A stretch of DNA of 64,000 nucleotides from Mesostigma viride. Its lineage: Eukaryota; Streptophyta; Mesostigmatophyceae; Mesostigmatales; Mesostigmataceae. The translations under genes were made by a program, and so were the position numbers. Every line of letters starts with the position of its first letter. Position 1 is the first letter of the stretch. The DNA lies in the NCBI GenBank assembly GCA_009746045.1, contig RPFO01000276.1:1946619-2010618 (forward strand). The letters are read 5' to 3'. The notes below the pieces were generated by a model. It was not told where the DNA came from, searched no databases, and worked only from the letters and a program-made list of their open reading frames with translations. Positions 12,051-22,221 of this stretch are shown piece after piece.

Positions 12051-12280
12051 GAGATCACTCATCATCAGGTCGTGGGCCGGCTGGATCGCACAGTATCTCC
12101 GAGCATCTGAAACCGGTGATGCCAGATCTGCGGCCGTTCCGAGCTTGGCACTGGATGCGTTGTCCCCACCGCCCCCGGTCGCTACAGTATACATGATGTT
12201 TTCTGGCATTATAACGTGGGCGTTTGGTTCACGCCGCACATTTGAATTAGCGGTGTCCTCCGGATTTTCGCCCCCTGTGC
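12050..12280 (+). mobile_element. Diverged PLE 3' fragment
   Basis: This resembles the reverse complement of 19000-19210 in the full-length PLE (TCGTGGGCCGGCTGGATCGC, TTCCGAGCTTGGCACTGGAT, ATGTTTTCTGGCATT). Divergence is much higher than in the other PLE copies, so this is an older insertion. No coding capacity remains. Confidence 0.75.
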
Positions 12281-12294
12281 ACTTGTCTGGACAA

Positions 12295-12343
12295 GAATTG
12301 ATTAACTCGTGCTCCCGTTGGGGAGTCACGGAGCATTAACCCC
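12295..12343 (-). mobile_element. 3' hairpin stub of a family C/LINE3-type element
   Basis: CTCGTGCTCCCGTTGGGGAG followed by TCACGGAGCATTAACCCCG is the reverse complement of the LINE3 3' end at 36772-36813. It is a minimal 3' stub and abuts the (ATGG)n tract. In the LINE3 copy, too, a CATC tetranucleotide run adjoins this same segment. Confidence 0.7.
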
Positions 12344-12717
12344 GATGGATGGATGGATGGATGGGTGGATGGATGGATGGATGGATGGATGGATGGATGG
12401 ATGGATGGATGGATGGATGGATGGATGGATGGATGGATGGATGGATGGATGGATGGATGGATGGATGGATGGATGGATGGATGGATGGATGGATGGATGG
12501 ATGTCCAGATGGATGGATGGATGGATGGATGTCCAGATGGATGGATGGATGGATGGATGGATGGATGGATGGATGGATGGATGGATGGATGGATGGATGG
12601 ATGGATGGATGGATGGATGGATGGATGGATGGATGGATGGATGGATGGATGGATGGATGGATGGATGGATGGATGGATGGATGGATGGATGGATGGATGG
12701 ATGGATGGATGGATGGA
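12344..12717. repeat. (ATGG)n microsatellite, left block
   Basis: About 374 bases of ATGG repeats, with two ATGTCC interruptions near 12502 and 12530. A 12-base period makes all three frames open on both strands; the long open frames here are artefacts of the repeat. The tract seems to be one half of a larger array split by the family B element that follows. Confidence 0.97.
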
Positions 12718-14551
12718 TTAATTAATTAATTAATTAATTAAAATCATAGCTCCGTTGGGAGCATATGTAACACATAGCCCTGAGAAAGGGGCATCTATGG
12801 GTTTGTAATACAATCAGGGCTACAACCTGCAGGTGGAGGAATCATGTACAACTGTCACCTGCTCTGGGTGCACAAGGTGCACCTGCACCGCCATGATGGT
12901 TCATGCCTCCTTCTTAGCAAGCACAGGCACCCAGGGGGGGCTTGAGGAGAGGGCCTAGTAGAAGGCCTGCATGACATATGGGGTGGAGGGTATGTGGCTA
13001 GGCTATAGCTGGTGTACACATGGCATCTCAGCAGAGAGTAACTCCATGCATAGGCATCGCATGGCTAAATTCTTAATGCATCATCCATGGGAGGTCCCAT
13101 TGTATAGGCATATGGGCGCGGCTAGATACTGAAAGCATCATCCATGGGGGCCATTATGGGCGCACATGCGCGTGGGCCACTTGCAAAGGCTAAGCCTATC
13201 TAATCTACACTACTGGTATATTCCCTAGTCTGGAGTGGCAGGAGGGGCCTGCCAGGGCTTGTGGTCAACGTGGATGACCGCCCCCCTCCAGTATACCGGC
13301 TTCCCCCCTGCACGCTGCCGGAGCTGAAGGTAGGTCGGCCATAGCTCGCGTCGCCGCTGTTGCTGGGCCAGGGTCAAGTCGTCGTCCAGCGTGAAGCGAG
13401 TCTCCGAGAGCTTCTTGCGGCATTTAAGGAACGCCAGCTTGTCCGTCATGTACTTAAAGGTGAGGAGCACGGGTGCCGGGCCAGCCTTCCCCCGCGCGCG
13501 GGGGAGGCGGACAGCCGACATGTCCAGCTCACCAGTGAGTAACATGGGGGCATGCAAGAATGGCGCGCTTAACTGCCTCAAGGAGACTCGTGGAGGTCTC
13601 ACCTGCCGGCTGGTCGAAGTGCTTGACGATGACATTGTGACTGCGCTTGTCGAGCTCGGCCGCCTCGCGAAGGTCGAGGGCTTGTTGCTTGATTTGTGCC
13701 GCGATGGTGGAGGTGGTGGAGGTGGTATGATGCTTAAGCAAGTCCGCCCAGGTGGAGGGAACATCACTGGCCGGGCCAGCAGGTGCCGGCTGGGCAGCGA
13801 TTTCCTGCACCGCTTGGGCGGTGAGGCCGGCGGTGTCATGCAAGCTCTCAAGGGCGGTGGCGGTGGCTTGAAGGCGTTGGTCGAGGTCGAGGAGCTGGGC
13901 TTTGATGTCGGCAGTGAAGGCGGAAACGGCGGTGGAGGTGGAGGCGGCGGCGGTGGAAATGTGAGGAAGTTCAGCAGTCAGCGTGCCGCCGATTGCTGAA
14001 ATGTCGGCAGCAAGGGGGGTCACGTGCTGCTGGAAGGCTTCCGTCAGGATGGAACGGAGTGTGGGGGCGGAGATGGATGGAGCCCAGATCTCGCCGTCGG
14101 AGCGCTTGAGGAGGGAATTGAGAAGGGTATGCTGGAGTTGGGGGCGGGTGGTCCCGAAAAGCAGGTGGATGTTAACCCAGCGGATGCCGTTCGGGGTGGT
14201 GAGGAGGCGATCGGTGTCGTGGAGATGGAGGCACAGGTCGTAAAGCGAAGCGTAGTCCCCGAAGAAGATGCATGTCATAGCATCGGACGGAGGCATGTTG
14301 TCCCAGTCGTAATCATCGACCTGGAAAGGCCGGCGCCGAAAGCGCGGTTCTGAGGGGCGTGAAGACCCTCCGGTTTCGTCGGCTGAGCGGGTGCGCTTGG
14401 GGTCAGGCGATGCAGATGGCGAGGCGTTAAGCCCGGGAGGTTGCTGGACGACCACCAGTGCGCGACTAGTGTCACCGCTGCCTGCCGGACCTGATGGCGG
14501 AGCTGCAGCCTGAGCTGCAGACGTATTTTCATTGCCGAGCGCAGCCGCCAG
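12718..14551 (-). mobile_element. ORF1-only retroelement, family B copy 1, inside (ATGG)n
   Basis: The TTAA tail (12718-12740) and the 3' hairpin GCTCC-CAAC-GGAGC are followed, in the element's 3'-to-5' direction, by a ~480-base 3' UTR, the ORF1 remnant (14551-13225) and a 5' end cut at CGCAGCCGCCAG. ATGG repeats lie on both sides, so the element integrated into the microsatellite. There is no RT domain. Confidence 0.85.
13225..14551 (-). pseudogene. ORF1-type protein of family B, frameshifted
   Basis: Read from 14551 downward, the protein has a Pro/Ser/Arg-rich N-terminus, then a structured segment ([16 protein letters not shown]), a helical coiled-coil-like Ala/Thr/Leu region, and a C-terminal RRM-like block: [20 protein letters not shown], then SAVRLPRARGKAGPAPVLLT, KLAFLKCRKKL and TLDDDLTLAQQQRR. 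This layout recalls L1-type ORF1 proteins (coiled coil plus RRM plus C-terminal domain), which bind retroelement RNA. A one-base shift near 13545 splits the frame just before SAVRLPR. Upstream the frame runs openly into the ATGG array, so a long (SIHP)n stretch is fused in frame. Confidence 0.8.
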
Positions 14552-15374
14552 ATGGATGGATGGATGCATGGATGGATGGATGGATGGATGGATGGATGGA
14601 TGGATGGATGGATGGATGGATGGATGGATGGATGGATGGATGGATGGATGGATGGATGGATGGATGGATGGATGGATGGATGGATGGATGGATGGATGGA
14701 TGGATGGATGGATGGATGGATGGATGGATATCCATGGATGGATGTCCAGATGGATGGATGGATGGATGGATGGATGGATGGATGGATGGATGGATGGATG
14801 GATGGATGGATGGATGGATGGATGGATGGATGGATGGATGGATGGATGGATGGATGGATGGATGGATGGATGGATGGATGGATGGATGGATGGATGGATG
14901 GATGGATGGATGGATGGATGGATGGATGGATGGATGGATGGATGGATGGATGGATGGATGGATGGATGGATGGATGGATGGATGGATGGATGGATGGATG
15001 GATGGATGGATGGATGGATGGATGGATGGATGGATGGATGGATGGATGGATGGATGGATGGATGGATGGATGGATGGATGGATGGATGGATGGATGGATG
15101 GATGGATGGATGGATGGATGGATGGATGGATGGATGGATGGATGGATGGATGGATGGATGGATGGATGGATGGATGGATGGATGGATGGATGGATGATGG
15201 ATGGATGGATGGATGGATGGATGGATGGATGGATGGATGGATGGATGGATGGATGGATGGATGGATGGATGGATGGATGGATGGATGGATGGATGGATGG
15301 ATGGATGGATGGATGGATGGATGGATGGATGGATGGATGGATGGATGGATGGATGGATGGATGGATGGATGGAT
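14552..15374. repeat. (ATGG)n microsatellite, right block
   Basis: About 820 bases of nearly pure ATGG, with one ATCC/ATGTCC interruption near 14730-14745 and a one-base phase slip near 15195. This is the other half of the array interrupted by family B copy 1. Confidence 0.97.
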
Positions 15375-15377
15375 CGA

Positions 15378-15454
<77 letters not shown>

Positions 15455-15455
15455 A

Positions 15456-15492
<37 letters not shown>
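15375..15492. repeat. (CTGG)n microsatellite
   Basis: ATGG changes abruptly to CTGG through GATCGATGG at about 15372. There are about 27 units with one CTAG interruption near 15453. It ends at GGATGGGGACAC, just before the next retroelement tail. Confidence 0.95.
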
Positions 15493-15510
15493 ATGGGGAC
15501 ACACAATCCT

Positions 15511-17395
15511 ACCAAGAATTAATTAAAAAAATCATAGCTCCGTGGGGAGCATATGTAACACATAGCCCTGAGAAAGGGGCATCTATGGGTTTGTAATACA
15601 ATCAGGGCGACAACCTGTAGAAGGCCTGCATGACATATGGGGTGGAAGGTATGTGGCTAGGCTATAGCTGGTGTACACATGGCATCGATCAGCAGAGAGT
15701 AACTCCCTGCATGGGCAAAGCATGACTCGAAATTGCTACGGCTATTGCAAGGGCTGGTGTGGGCCCATCACGTAGGCATACATGATGGCCGCATAACTAA
15801 GCCTTTCTAGTCTACACTACTGCGACATATTCCCTAGGCTGGGGTGGCTGGGGTGCCGCTGGGGCGGCAGGGGTCGCCTGCCAGGGATTGTGGGCGACGT
15901 AGATGTCTTCCCCCTTCCAGTAGACCGGCTTCTGCCCCGCCGTCTGCCGGAGCTGGAGGTAGGTCGGCCATAGCTCCCGTCGCCGTTGTTGCTGCGTCAA
16001 GGTCAAGTCGTCGTCCAGCGTGACTAGGAGGTCCCCCCAAGCCGCTTGCGACGCTTGAGGAACTCCATCTTATCCGCCATGGTGTCAAAGGTGAGGAGCA
16101 AGGGGGAGGGGCCGGCCTTACCCCGCAAGCGGGGAAGGCGGGTCACCCCCCGCGGCTTGCCCCGTCCCAACTTACCAGTGAGAGCCATGGGGACAAGGAT
16201 TTTGTTCTCACAAACGCCAGGGCAAGGGCCTCGGAGGTCTCGTCCTGCAGCGGGTCGAAGTGCTTGACTATGACGTACTAAGGCTGCGCTTGGCGAGCTC
16301 GGCCCCCTCGCGGAGGTCCAGCGTCTGCTGCTTAAGCTGGCCGGCGGCGATGGCGGAGGTGGTGGTGGTGGTGTGGTTCATCAGCATGGCTGCCCAGGTC
16401 TGGGTGGGAGGGGCATCGCCGGCAGGGCCAGGCGGCCAGCAGGGGCTGGCCGGGCGGCGATGTCCTTCACCGCCTGGGCAGTGATGCCTGCGGTGTAATT
16501 TTGCAAGCATTCGATGCATGGCTATGGCATTGTCCTGCAGGCGCTTGTCGATGGCGAGGAGCTGGGCGGTGAGAGCGTCGATGGTGGTTGAGGTGGAGGC
16601 GAGGAGCTTGGAGGTGGCGGTGGTGGTGCATGGAGGAGAGGAGGGGAAGCTCGGCAGCCAGCGTGCCGCCCATGGCCGCCACATCTGCGGCGAGGGGTGT
16701 CACGTGCTGTTCGATGGCCTTGTTGATGATGGAGCGGATTTCGGAGGTGAAGGTGGGAGCCCAGATCTCGGCGACAGAGCGCCCGAGGAGGGAGCAGAGG
16801 GCGAGGAGCTGAAGGCGGGGGCGGGGGTAGCTGGACAGATCCGGCGAGTAATCACTGCGAGCAGGCGGAACGATGCGACCTTGGACGTAAAGGTGCTTGC
16901 ACAGGGCATTGAAGAAGCGAGGTGCGCGACCCGTAGAACACGGCGCTCATAAACTGGGTGGGAGCTGCGTGGCATTGTGTCCACCATGCGGCTGATTTGG
17001 CGTCAAAGTCGATTTCTTTCCAGCCCGGCTCGGCAGGGGGCGGATCCTCAGGGCGGCTGCGTTTAGGCTCAGGCGATGCAGAGGGCGAGGCAGGCCCGTG
17101 AGGGGGCTGGGCAACCACCAGTGCACGACTAGTGTCATGCACCGCTGCCTTCCGGGCTTGAGGGCGAAGGTGCAGCCGAAGCTGCCGACGGACTTTCATT
17201 GCCGAGCGCAGCCGCCAGGCTGCGTTGCGTCAAGCTAGGGGCGTTTGCTCGTCATATATTGCGTAATAGCTTCGGAAAATTATATCAGCATGTGCGTCTA
17301 AGAAAGATGATGCGATTGTGATATTCACAGCTGAACTCGGGGCTCAAACGTGAAAGTTATGAGCTCCGTCAGCCATGGCTACCTCGTGGCTGTAA
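15511..17395 (-). mobile_element. ORF1-only retroelement, family B copy 2, near full length
   Basis: The element reads 3' to 5' along +: tail AATTAATT, hairpin CTCCGTGGGGAG, 3' UTR (matching copy 1), ORF1 remnant (15812-17199) and a 5' leader up to 17395, the same terminus as the copy at 1-255. Its length of about 1.9 kb has no room for an RT or endonuclease. No clear TSD is seen. The ORF1 is broken by several frameshifts. Confidence 0.85.
15812..17199 (-). pseudogene. ORF1-type protein of family B, multiply frameshifted
   Basis: Pieces in different frames read, in order: MKVRRQLRLHLRPQAR with [15 protein letters not shown] and SASPEPKRSRPED (N-terminal basic, Ser/Pro-rich); a structured middle; a coiled-coil-like part; and near 15812-16006 the C-terminus (TLTQQQRRRELWPTYLQLRQ, then KPVYWKGEDIYVAHNPWQ). 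The order matches copy 1. It is not functional as it stands. Confidence 0.75.
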
Positions 17396-17477
17396 ATTCA
17401 CCTTGGTGGTGAACTGGACCAACTACCATGCAAGAATGGTTCAGTCTTAACACGTTTGGAAACATGGCATGCATGGC

Positions 17478-17976
17478 TTATATCAAGGAGACAACCAGCG
17501 CAGGCCAGAAATCGGGAGAGTCCGGACCATGGTGAGCTCGAGCCTGCCATTATCTTGTCCGCGTTTTCGAGTTGTTCAGGATGATGAATATGAATGGAGA
17601 TATATATGGCTAACGTAATGACTGACTAGAGCTCTAGACCTTTTCAGTGGTTTTCCATTTGCGGGTAGATGGTGGGAGAGCGATCGCAGCAATGCTGCTC
17701 ACCACTTGACACTCCTGGCCGGCAGTTAGGCTCGAAACACGTGCGCCCTGATCAAGCAAGCTGTTTCCAGCCCCACCGTCTAGGTCATCTATAGTCGCTC
17801 TTAGCGCAAACATAATGTCAATGAACAACGCTACAAATTTCCATCTGATTCATATTCCTCATCCTGAGTGACTCGAAAACACGGTAACGATAATAAAGGC
17901 GGGCTATAGCTCGAGCTACCATCATGGTCCGGATTCTCCCGATTTCTGGCCTGCGCTGGTTGTCTCCTTGATATTC
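17478..17976. mobile_element. Head-to-head pair of truncated PLE 3' ends
   Basis: Bases 17478-17620 match the PLE 3' terminus in minus orientation. Bases 17620-17976 match it in plus orientation and are longer. The 3' termini face outward (ATCAAGGAGACAACCAGCG on the left, its complement on the right), so the unit looks like a 500-bp element with inverted termini. It shares AAGGAGAC where other copies have AAAGAGAC, so it is a distinct, older subfamily. Confidence 0.8.
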
Positions 17977-18089
17977 GGACGTCTTTGGGAGATACATGTT
18001 CACTTAGATATCTTAATTGGGGAATTCACTGCATGCATGCTCCGTGGTCCCCAAATGGGGAAACGAGACTTAATTACACGAGAAGTAAT

Positions 18090-18601
18090 TAGCTGGTAGT
18101 CGAGGCTGGCACGCATGCACATGTGCACGGTTCAGCAGGAGACGCATTCATGAAGACTTTCAACTGTCACACAGCTAGCTTTGGAGGCACACACCTCGAT
18201 ACATAGTTGCCTGTATGCGCGGCAGATCCCTTGCCCTTGTATCTAGAGCATGACCCGGCCCGCGGACAGCGGTCTGCCAGGAAGTTTACACCCATCGATC
18301 AATCGTGGCCAAGAACGCTCACCCATCCTGGGATGGTGCAAGTGCAAGGACCAGGCTCCATGTGCACCAGGCACCTTGAAGGGTACCCTGTAACTCTCCC
18401 GGTCAACTGTTCATGGAGGCGCGTGAGTGGTAACGAACTATAATAAATCAACTTGTACAATTGTTCAGTATTAGATCATCAAAGAGACAACCAGCGCAGG
18501 CCAGAAGATCATGCATATGTAGTACCACTGTGGCTGTGGACACGTACACGCGTGCACAGTATAGTATCATCACAGTCAGGGGGTTGTGGGTGAACCCTGG
18601 G
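18090..18601 (-). mobile_element. LINE2 fragment flanking the PLE
   Basis: Bases 18095-18260 match the LINE2 stretch 55875-56020 (GAGGCTGGCACGCA, CCCTTGCCCTTGTA), and 18260-18290 matches 56875-56895 (GGACAGCGGTCT). Bases 18565-18601 carry GTGGGTGAACCCTGGGTA, the same motif as in the LINE2 3' region near 9200. This is the left flank of the compound PLE insertion. Confidence 0.6.
18480..18505 (-). mobile_element. 26-bp PLE 3'-terminal stub with TSD
   Basis: Only the last ~26 bases of the PLE (CAAAGAGACAACCAGCGCAG and CCAG) lie between two copies of AGATCAT (18473-18479 and 18506-18512). This reads as an extreme 5'-truncated insertion with a 7-bp TSD. Confidence 0.65.
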
Positions 18602-19164
18602 TATCAAAGAGACAACCAGCGCAGGCCAGAAATCGGGAGAATCCGGACCATGGTAGCTCGAGCCTGCCGTTATCTTTTCCGCGTTTTCGAGTCGTTCAGG
18701 ATGATGAAGATGAATGGTGATGGAAATGTGTATCCTTGTGCATTGAAATTATGGCTGGCTTACGTGTGGAGCGACTACTAAGATGACCTAGACGGTGGGG
18801 CCGGAAACAGCATGCTTGATCAGGGCGTGTGTTTCTAGCCTAACTGGCCGGGAGTGTCTAGTGGTGAGCACCATTGCTGCGATCGCTCTCCCACCATTTA
18901 CGAGGAAATACCCGCAAATGGAAAACCACTGAAAAGGTCTAGCTAGTCAGTCATCACGTTAGCCATGCCATGATTCCAAACGTCCAAGAACTGCACACGG
19001 TGCAAAGGCAAAAAGCCGGAGGACAGCACTTTCAAATGTGCGGCGGGAACCAAAAGCCCGCGGATGCCAGAAAACATCGTGTTGCGGCAGCGACGCGACG
19101 ATGTGGACAACGAATCCAGTGCCAAGCTCGGAACGGCCGCAAAGGAGATCTGGCATCACAGGGT

Positions 19165-22100
19165 TCAGATGTGCGGAGATACTATGCGATCCAGCCGGTC
19201 CACGACCTGTTTGTAGAGCTTGTGCCAAGGGGCAGCACCGAACAGATGTGGGTGACGTTGCAAAAAACATCGGACTTGACGGAGCATAATGGCTCGGTCA
19301 TAGTCTTTGACCAATAAACGCTGCAAGAGTTCAACAAGAGTCGTGATGAAATCAACACGATAAGAACAAAGACGGGAAAAACGATGTAACTGAGAAAGAA
19401 CAACACCATATTTTGCTGTGTGGGAAAGGAGACTGTGAATATCGGGGTAACGAATAAAAGGAATTTGCTGGTATTTAGGATCCTTGCGCTTATCATAGAC
19501 AGCCGTACGCCAGCCCTTCTTGTTATGGGTAATGTTAAGATCGAGGTAATTGCAATGAGTATCCTCCGACGTGAGCTTTAATGTGAGGGACGCTTGCGGG
19601 TAGATGCCAGGCAGACCAGCGGTGATATACAAATGGGTTGCGAAATCAGGGTTGTCGAAAGCGATGACATCATCAATGTATCGACATGTATGGATAAAAC
19701 GCCTGATGAGAACATCATCGTTTGAGGCAATGAGATTCTCCATGAATGCAAGCTCATAAGTGTATAGATAGAGGTTTGCAAGGAGCCCGGCACAGTTAGT
19801 GCCCATAGGGATGCCGATAGCTTGTTGGTATACATTGCCCGCAAAACAGATGAAGGTGTTATCAACAAGATAAGAGATCCAATGGACAAGGTCAGCCTTC
19901 GTGATAATATAATTATAACCATCCCGCACGATAGCACCTGCCGCGATCCCTGAGAGCCACGTTGCCGTGGGCTTGGTCTGAGAAACACGCACGTGCAGGT
20001 GGTTGCGCCCGTGAGGCCTACGTGCATACAGACGAGTAAGGAGGCTATCTAAACGAGCTTTCAAATCGTGCAAATCTAGTGTGGTATATAGAGTGGTGAA
20101 ATCATAGGTGGCTATGGGCATAGGTATACGTTTCTCTGCTGCTGTCTTAGAACGGCTAAGGGCGGCAAGGCGTAGGCGTACTTGGGCTGAGTCTATGACG
20201 ATCCAACTACCAGCGCATTCATACCCGGCATTCGACAGCACCTCCACCCATAATGCATTGGCTTCGGGGAGAAGAGCATTCAAAGCATGGCAGATGAGTT
20301 TCGAGAGAGGCATCAGTGGGGCTGAATGCGACGCAGCAATGGTGCGCAAAGCAACAGGAGTTTTGTGCAGCTTAAGAGTGAGATACAGATATGGGAACGT
20401 AGTGGTGGTGGCGCGTCGCTGCCGCTTAAGGAATGCCCGAGCAAAAATGTTTTGGCTGTGCAGAAAAGCCCGATGAGCAGCAGTGATACTGGCGGTGGAC
20501 TGTGCACGCTGAACATAGGTAGGGCTGGACGCCAACTCGTGTTGCAAAGTAGCAAGGTAGTGCTTCTTGCATATGAAAGCAAAGTTGTTGGCACTCTTGT
20601 CAACACACGTGATGATAAAGTCCTGCTTGAAGTGGTCAAGAAGTGCTTTATCTGTGGTGTTGAGCCAGGTGGTGCGGTGGACCTGCTGGAGACGGTAATC
20701 AAGCCTGGTGAGACGTGCATTGCATTCGTGAATGACGGCGCGAAACCACGGTTCCATGGCAAGGGGAGCAAGCTGTAGGTCCGTGCTCATGGCATTGCAA
20801 AATTTGCGCAGTGATGTGGAGAGCAGTGCATTCACCTCTTTGGCACACGTGCGCTGGACCCACGGCCGAAACTTGGTGCCTTTGGCAAAAAGGTCTACAA
20901 GCGTGTGGCTCGGCAGGATGCTGAGGTCAGCGGTCATGACGTGCTGTGAGGTGGGATCAAGGTACTTGAAATACCGTTGTTGTTGGCAGGGGCAGGGCCC
21001 TGCCAAGATGGTGGCCAGCTCGGTGGGCGTTGTATCGCGGCTGACCTTCCCGTTGCTGAAAACCATTTGTCCCAAGGTGGGAGAGTAATGCCAGGCGGCA
21101 ATGGGAGTGCCGAAAGTGTTGCGCACCACGAGCGGCATCGCAGCCTGCACTTGCGGCAAATGCAGAATGTGTGGCAAACACAGCTCATCCATCGCAGCAT
21201 GAATGAAAGGTGAGATCAGCAAACGGCGCGGACGCAGTGCATCTGCATTCCCATTGACACGGTGCCGAATGATACGTGAGAGAAGGCCTCGCAGACTAGT
21301 GGCATGGGAGCGGGGGACTTGCAGATCAGCTGGGGAGCACGACCCGACGGCAATGTGTAAGCTGGTAAGCTTCTTCAAGCTGCAGGCTTCGAGATAGGAT
21401 GCATGAAAGTTGCCGCGTTGCATAAGCCGAGACATGTGACGTAAGCAGCGGAGACTGGTGGAGTAAAGGGAAGGATCGGTGGACACATGTGTGGAAGGTG
21501 GAGGGGCCGGGGTGACGCTGGGGGGATAGGGGCGATATGGGTGGAGATTGTGCTTCAGACGCCAGGCACGGATGAACATAAGAGGGCGGGGACGGAGGGG
21601 AGGCGGGCGGCGGCGAGACCGAGCTTTGAAACTCTTGCCTTCAATGCAAAAACCGTGGGGCAGAAATGCATGTAACATTCGTTTCCAAAACGTTTCCCGA
21701 TGCCCTGCGGCTTTGCGAAAAGCGGCGCCGGTAAAGGTGCCGGGGACATGTTCCAAGGGGACGACTCGCCAATCCCACCACCCGTATTGGGCCATGGCGC
21801 CATGTAGGGGGGTGTCGTCGTTGGCGGCAGGGCGGCCAATATGAAGGCGGCGTGCCGCTCGGACATGTTCCTGAAAACGCGTCCAGGCATCCCGTTGCGT
21901 CTGGCCAACGTAGATACGCTGAGGGTACCTGCGGTTGTAAATGGCATAAATGACGCGATGGGTGCTTACGGGGTGTGGGCGAGTGGAGTTGGTAAGCGAC
22001 AAATGCGTGCGCTGTAAGCGCCGGAGGCGACGTAGAGTATGGTCATCCTTGCAGTGATGGTTATGGCGCGTGTTGATGCGACAACGCTTCCGCCATGCCT

Positions 22101-22221
22101 GTGAGGAGATACGATAGGGGAACTGCCGAGAAATAGCAGTGTACTTCCGGTAATCAATGCCACTGGATTGCCGTATTCTGTGGAGGGTAAGAGCATGCCA
22201 GAAAGTCATAAGGTGTTTCAT
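19165..22221 (-). CDS. PLE polyprotein: N-terminal GIY-YIG endonuclease plus RT
   Basis: This intact 1018-residue ORF copies and integrates the element. Residues 88-190 form a GIY-YIG nuclease: RVIYAIYNRRYPQRIYVGQT, then RFQEHVRAARR and WRVVPLEHVPG. Residues 410-412 are CPC, followed by HVMTADLSIL, the CxC linker typical of permuted PLEs. Residues 520-985 form the RT: PYLYLTLKLHKTP, motif A YDFTTLYTTLD (D706), motif B AIGIPMGTNCAGLLANLY, motif C YIDD (848-851), motif D LTLKLTSEDTHCNYLDLN. PLE RTs are related to telomerase RT. The nuclease sits before the RT, the reverse of classical Penelope, which places the element in the Chlamys/Naiad group. No stop or frameshift is present, so it may be active or very recent. 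Confidence 0.96.
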   Translation of the reverse strand: MKHLMTFWHALTLHRIRQSSGIDYRKYTAISRQFPYRISSQAWRKRCRINTRHNHHCKDDHTLRRLRRLQRTHLSLTNSTRPHPVSTHRVIYAIYNRRYPQRIYVGQTQRDAWTRFQEHVRAARRLHIGRPAANDDTPLHGAMAQYGWWDWRVVPLEHVPGTFTGAAFRKAAGHRETFWKRMLHAFLPHGFCIEGKSFKARSRRRPPPLRPRPLMFIRAWRLKHNLHPYRPYPPSVTPAPPPSTHVSTDPSLYSTSLRCLRHMSRLMQRGNFHASYLEACSLKKLTSLHIAVGSCSPADLQVPRSHATSLRGLLSRIIRHRVNGNADALRPRRLLISPFIHAAMDELCLPHILHLPQVQAAMPLVVRNTFGTPIAAWHYSPTLGQMVFSNGKVSRDTTPTELATILAGPCPCQQQRYFKYLDPTSQHVMTADLSILPSHTLVDLFAKGTKFRPWVQRTCAKEVNALLSTSLRKFCNAMSTDLQLAPLAMEPWFRAVIHECNARLTRLDYRLQQVHRTTWLNTTDKALLDHFKQDFIITCVDKSANNFAFICKKHYLATLQHELASSPTYVQRAQSTASITAAHRAFLHSQNIFARAFLKRQRRATTTTFPYLYLTLKLHKTPVALRTIAASHSAPLMPLSKLICHALNALLPEANALWVEVLSNAGYECAGSWIVIDSAQVRLRLAALSRSKTAAEKRIPMPIATYDFTTLYTTLDLHDLKARLDSLLTRLYARRPHGRNHLHVRVSQTKPTATWLSGIAAGAIVRDGYNYIITKADLVHWISYLVDNTFICFAGNVYQQAIGIPMGTNCAGLLANLYLYTYELAFMENLIASNDDVLIRRFIHTCRYIDDVIAFDNPDFATHLYITAGLPGIYPQASLTLKLTSEDTHCNYLDLNITHNKKGWRTAVYDKRKDPKYQQIPFIRYPDIHSLLSHTAKYGVVLSQLHRFSRLCSYRVDFITTLVELLQRLLVKDYDRAIMLRQVRCFLQRHPHLFGAAPWHKLYKQVVDRLDRIVSPHI

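Noticed and set aside
12309-12729. Long open frames in (ATGG)n on both strands
   Set aside because: Tetranucleotide repeats have a 12-base period without stops; the MDGW and SIHP peptides have no coding support.
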